DNA from: Atribacteria bacterium SCGC AAA255-N14
Lineage (GTDB): Bacteria; Atribacterota; JS1; SB-45; 34-128
Reading direction: 5' to 3'
Length of the DNA: 23,904 nt
Assembly (NCBI GenBank): GCA_000405345.1
Contig: ASPC01000023.1
Coordinates: 1 to 23,904 of the forward strand
This document shows, in pieces, positions 22,676 to 23,904 of this stretch. Under the pieces are notes generated by a model. The model was not told the origin of the DNA and ran no database searches. It saw only the letters and a list, made by a program, of their open reading frames with translations. Made by a program: the position numbers and the translations under genes. How positions within the stretch are numbered: the stretch's first letter is position 1; the number at the start of each line of letters is the position of its first letter.

Positions 22676-23904
22676 TTTTGAATATTAAAATATTTTTCCA
22701 GCATAGCTCGGGCTATAGGAGCGGCTGCTTCTCCCCCTTCTCCTCCATTTTCCAGAAAAACGGTAATACAAACTTCTGGATTCTCATAAGGGACAAAACC
22801 GATAAACCAGGCGTGAGTCTCCCCCTGAGGATTTTGAGCTGTTCCGGTCTTCCCGGCTACCGCTAATTCTTTAATGTTCGCTCTCCATCCTGTTCCCGTT
22901 AATATGGTCTGTCTTAATCCTTCTTTAACAATCTTAAATGTATCCGGAGAAAAATTTAGTTTTCTATAAATTTCCGGTTTAATTTCTTTTATGATTTTAC
23001 CGTCGGCTGAAATTATCTTTTTCACTAAATGCAACTTGTAAATTTCACCATCTGCAGCAATAGCAGTAATAACATTTTGCACCTGCAAAGGGGTTAATAA
23101 AAGGTATCCCTGACCGATAGATAGATTTATAGTATCCCCGGGGAACCATATTTCTTTAAATTCTCTCTCCTTCCATTGTGCAGAAGGAATTATTCCTATA
23201 GCTTCTGCAGGCAGATCAATACCTGTTTTTTCTCCTAATCCAAACTTCTGCATATATTTATTAAATCTTTCAATCCCCAGGTCTTTTCCTAAAGTATAAA
23301 AATATACATTACAGGAATGAGCAATTGCATCTACCATACTCAAACTTCCGTGCCCGTTCTCCTTCCAGCAAGTAAAGATATGGCCGGCTAATTTAAGACT
23401 ACCCGAACAATAAATCTTTCTGTTTCTATTGGTAACTCCTTCTTCCAGAGCGGCTACCGCTGTAACCACTTTAAATATTGAACCGGGTGAATAAACACCC
23501 TGAACGCTTCGGTTAGTCAAAGGGTAATCGGCATCAGAAGAAAGCCTTTGCCAATCAGAACTGGAAATTCCATTAGCGAATATGTTGGGGCTAAAAGAAG
23601 GTCTGTTAACCAGAGCTAATATTTCCCCGGTGTTAGGGTCACTTATTATGATGGAGCCTTTTTTGCCAAAGAGTAAATTCTCTCCGTAGAGTTGTAAGTC
23701 CTTATCAATAGTTAATACCAAATCTTCACCCGGAACCGGCTTCTGATATAACAAAGTAGCTACCTCTTGACCTGAGGCATCAACTTCGACTTCCTTCCCT
23801 CCTTTTTCCCCTCTTAAAATATCATCATAATATTTCTCCAGTCCGGCTTTTCCTATAATGTCTCCTCCCTGGAATTTTGGATTACCAAATTGCTGCAACT
23901 CTTC
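22672..23904 (-). CDS. mrdA: Penicillin-binding protein 2 (MrdA), C-terminal part, open at the window edge
   Basis: The frame is open to the last base (Glu-Glu-Leu-Gln-Gln...), about 410 residues. It carries the complete transpeptidase domain of a class B PBP: SPGSIFKVV (active-site Ser in SIFK), AHSCNVYFY (SxN) and VAGKTGTAQNP (KTG), with the C-terminus at KYFNIQK. The first 31 residues duplicate residues 179-209 of the plus-strand mrdA part; the remaining 378 complete it. PBP2 cross-links peptidoglycan with RodA in the periplasm. A TTG at 23898 might be called as a start but is only Leu in the natural protein. The stop lies within a palindrome copy. Confidence 0.9.
   Translation of the reverse strand, partial: EELQQFGNPKFQGGDIIGKAGLEKYYDDILRGEKGGKEVEVDASGQEVATLLYQKPVPGEDLVLTIDKDLQLYGENLLFGKKGSIIISDPNTGEILALVNRPSFSPNIFANGISSSDWQRLSSDADYPLTNRSVQGVYSPGSIFKVVTAVAALEEGVTNRNRKIYCSGSLKLAGHIFTCWKENGHGSLSMVDAIAHSCNVYFYTLGKDLGIERFNKYMQKFGLGEKTGIDLPAEAIGIIPSAQWKEREFKEIWFPGDTINLSIGQGYLLLTPLQVQNVITAIAADGEIYKLHLVKKIISADGKIIKEIKPEIYRKLNFSPDTFKIVKEGLRQTILTGTGWRANIKELAVAGKTGTAQNPQGETHAWFIGFVPYENPEVCITVFLENGGEGGEAAAPIARAMLEKYFNIQK
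23810..23904 (-). repeat. Right copy of the 95-bp inverted repeat, running to the window end
   Basis: Perfect reverse complement of 20317-20411. Because it reaches the final base, the repeat may be longer beyond the window. Confidence 0.97.

Noticed and set aside
20317..23904. Site-specific invertible switch controlling mrdA
   Set aside because: No recombinase gene is nearby, the repeat is coding sequence of mrdA itself, and the other junction shows only a 6-bp match. A chimera explains this more simply.

Overview
The window comes from an AT-rich bacterium that appears to have an outer membrane. A 1095-residue secreted protein ends in a beta-barrel-like region with a terminal Phe, and lipid-carrier sugar transferases and rod-shape genes are present. 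TTG starts behind good Shine-Dalgarno sequences are common (window-edge toxin, RmlA-like gene, wecA-like gene, rodA, radical-SAM gene). Intergenic DNA is full of perfect palindromes and degenerate short tandem repeats. I cannot assign a phylum from sequence alone; an uncultured anaerobic lineage is a guess. No rRNA, tRNA or CRISPR array was seen.

Layout. (1) 1-5326 looks like a defence or mobile-type island: a RelE/ParE-type toxin, a RecQ helicase, a large primase-helicase of the TOTE-associated archaeo-eukaryotic primase type, and an RHH antitoxin/MazF toxin pair with its own promoter. (2) 5398-7624 holds a geranylgeranyl-reductase-family flavoprotein and a long-form nucleotidyltransferase resembling glucose-1-phosphate thymidylyltransferase. 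(3) 7683-10970 (minus) encodes a metalloprotease/beta-propeller/barrel fusion. (4) 11081-11905 (minus) is a Y1 (HUH) REP-associated transposase with a palindrome on each side. It is followed by a 5'-truncated amidohydrolase remnant and a lipoprotein gene broken by a -1 frameshift and cut short at a palindrome. (5) 13665-18983 is an envelope polysaccharide block: PGI/PMI, a WecA/TagO-like transferase, a GalE-like epimerase, and a WecG/TagA-type glycosyltransferase fused to what looks like a catalytically dead WecA-like membrane domain. (6) 19228-23904 is the elongasome: mreD, mrdA (PBP2), rodA and a B12-binding-type radical SAM gene.

Two things stand out. First, at least nine copies of a palindrome centred on GTGCC(A/T)GGCAC punctuate the window. 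Arm sequences differ between copies, but each change is mirrored in the opposite arm, so the hairpin is preserved. A RAYT-type transposase sits among them. Second, mrdA is split. Its N-terminal part runs on the plus strand to 20411, and its C-terminal part runs on the minus strand from the window edge. The two share a perfect 95-bp inverted repeat (20317-20411 and 23810-23904) that ends exactly at the last base. Joining the parts restores an uninterrupted 587-residue PBP2 and the usual order mreD-mrdA-rodA-radical SAM. This is either an inversion or, more likely, a fold-back chimera in amplification or assembly.

The envelope genes fit together. PGI/PMI, the RmlA-like enzyme and the epimerase would supply activated sugars. 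The WecA-like enzyme would load the first sugar on undecaprenyl phosphate, and the WecG/TagA domain would add the second. MreD, PBP2 and RodA would build the lateral cell wall.
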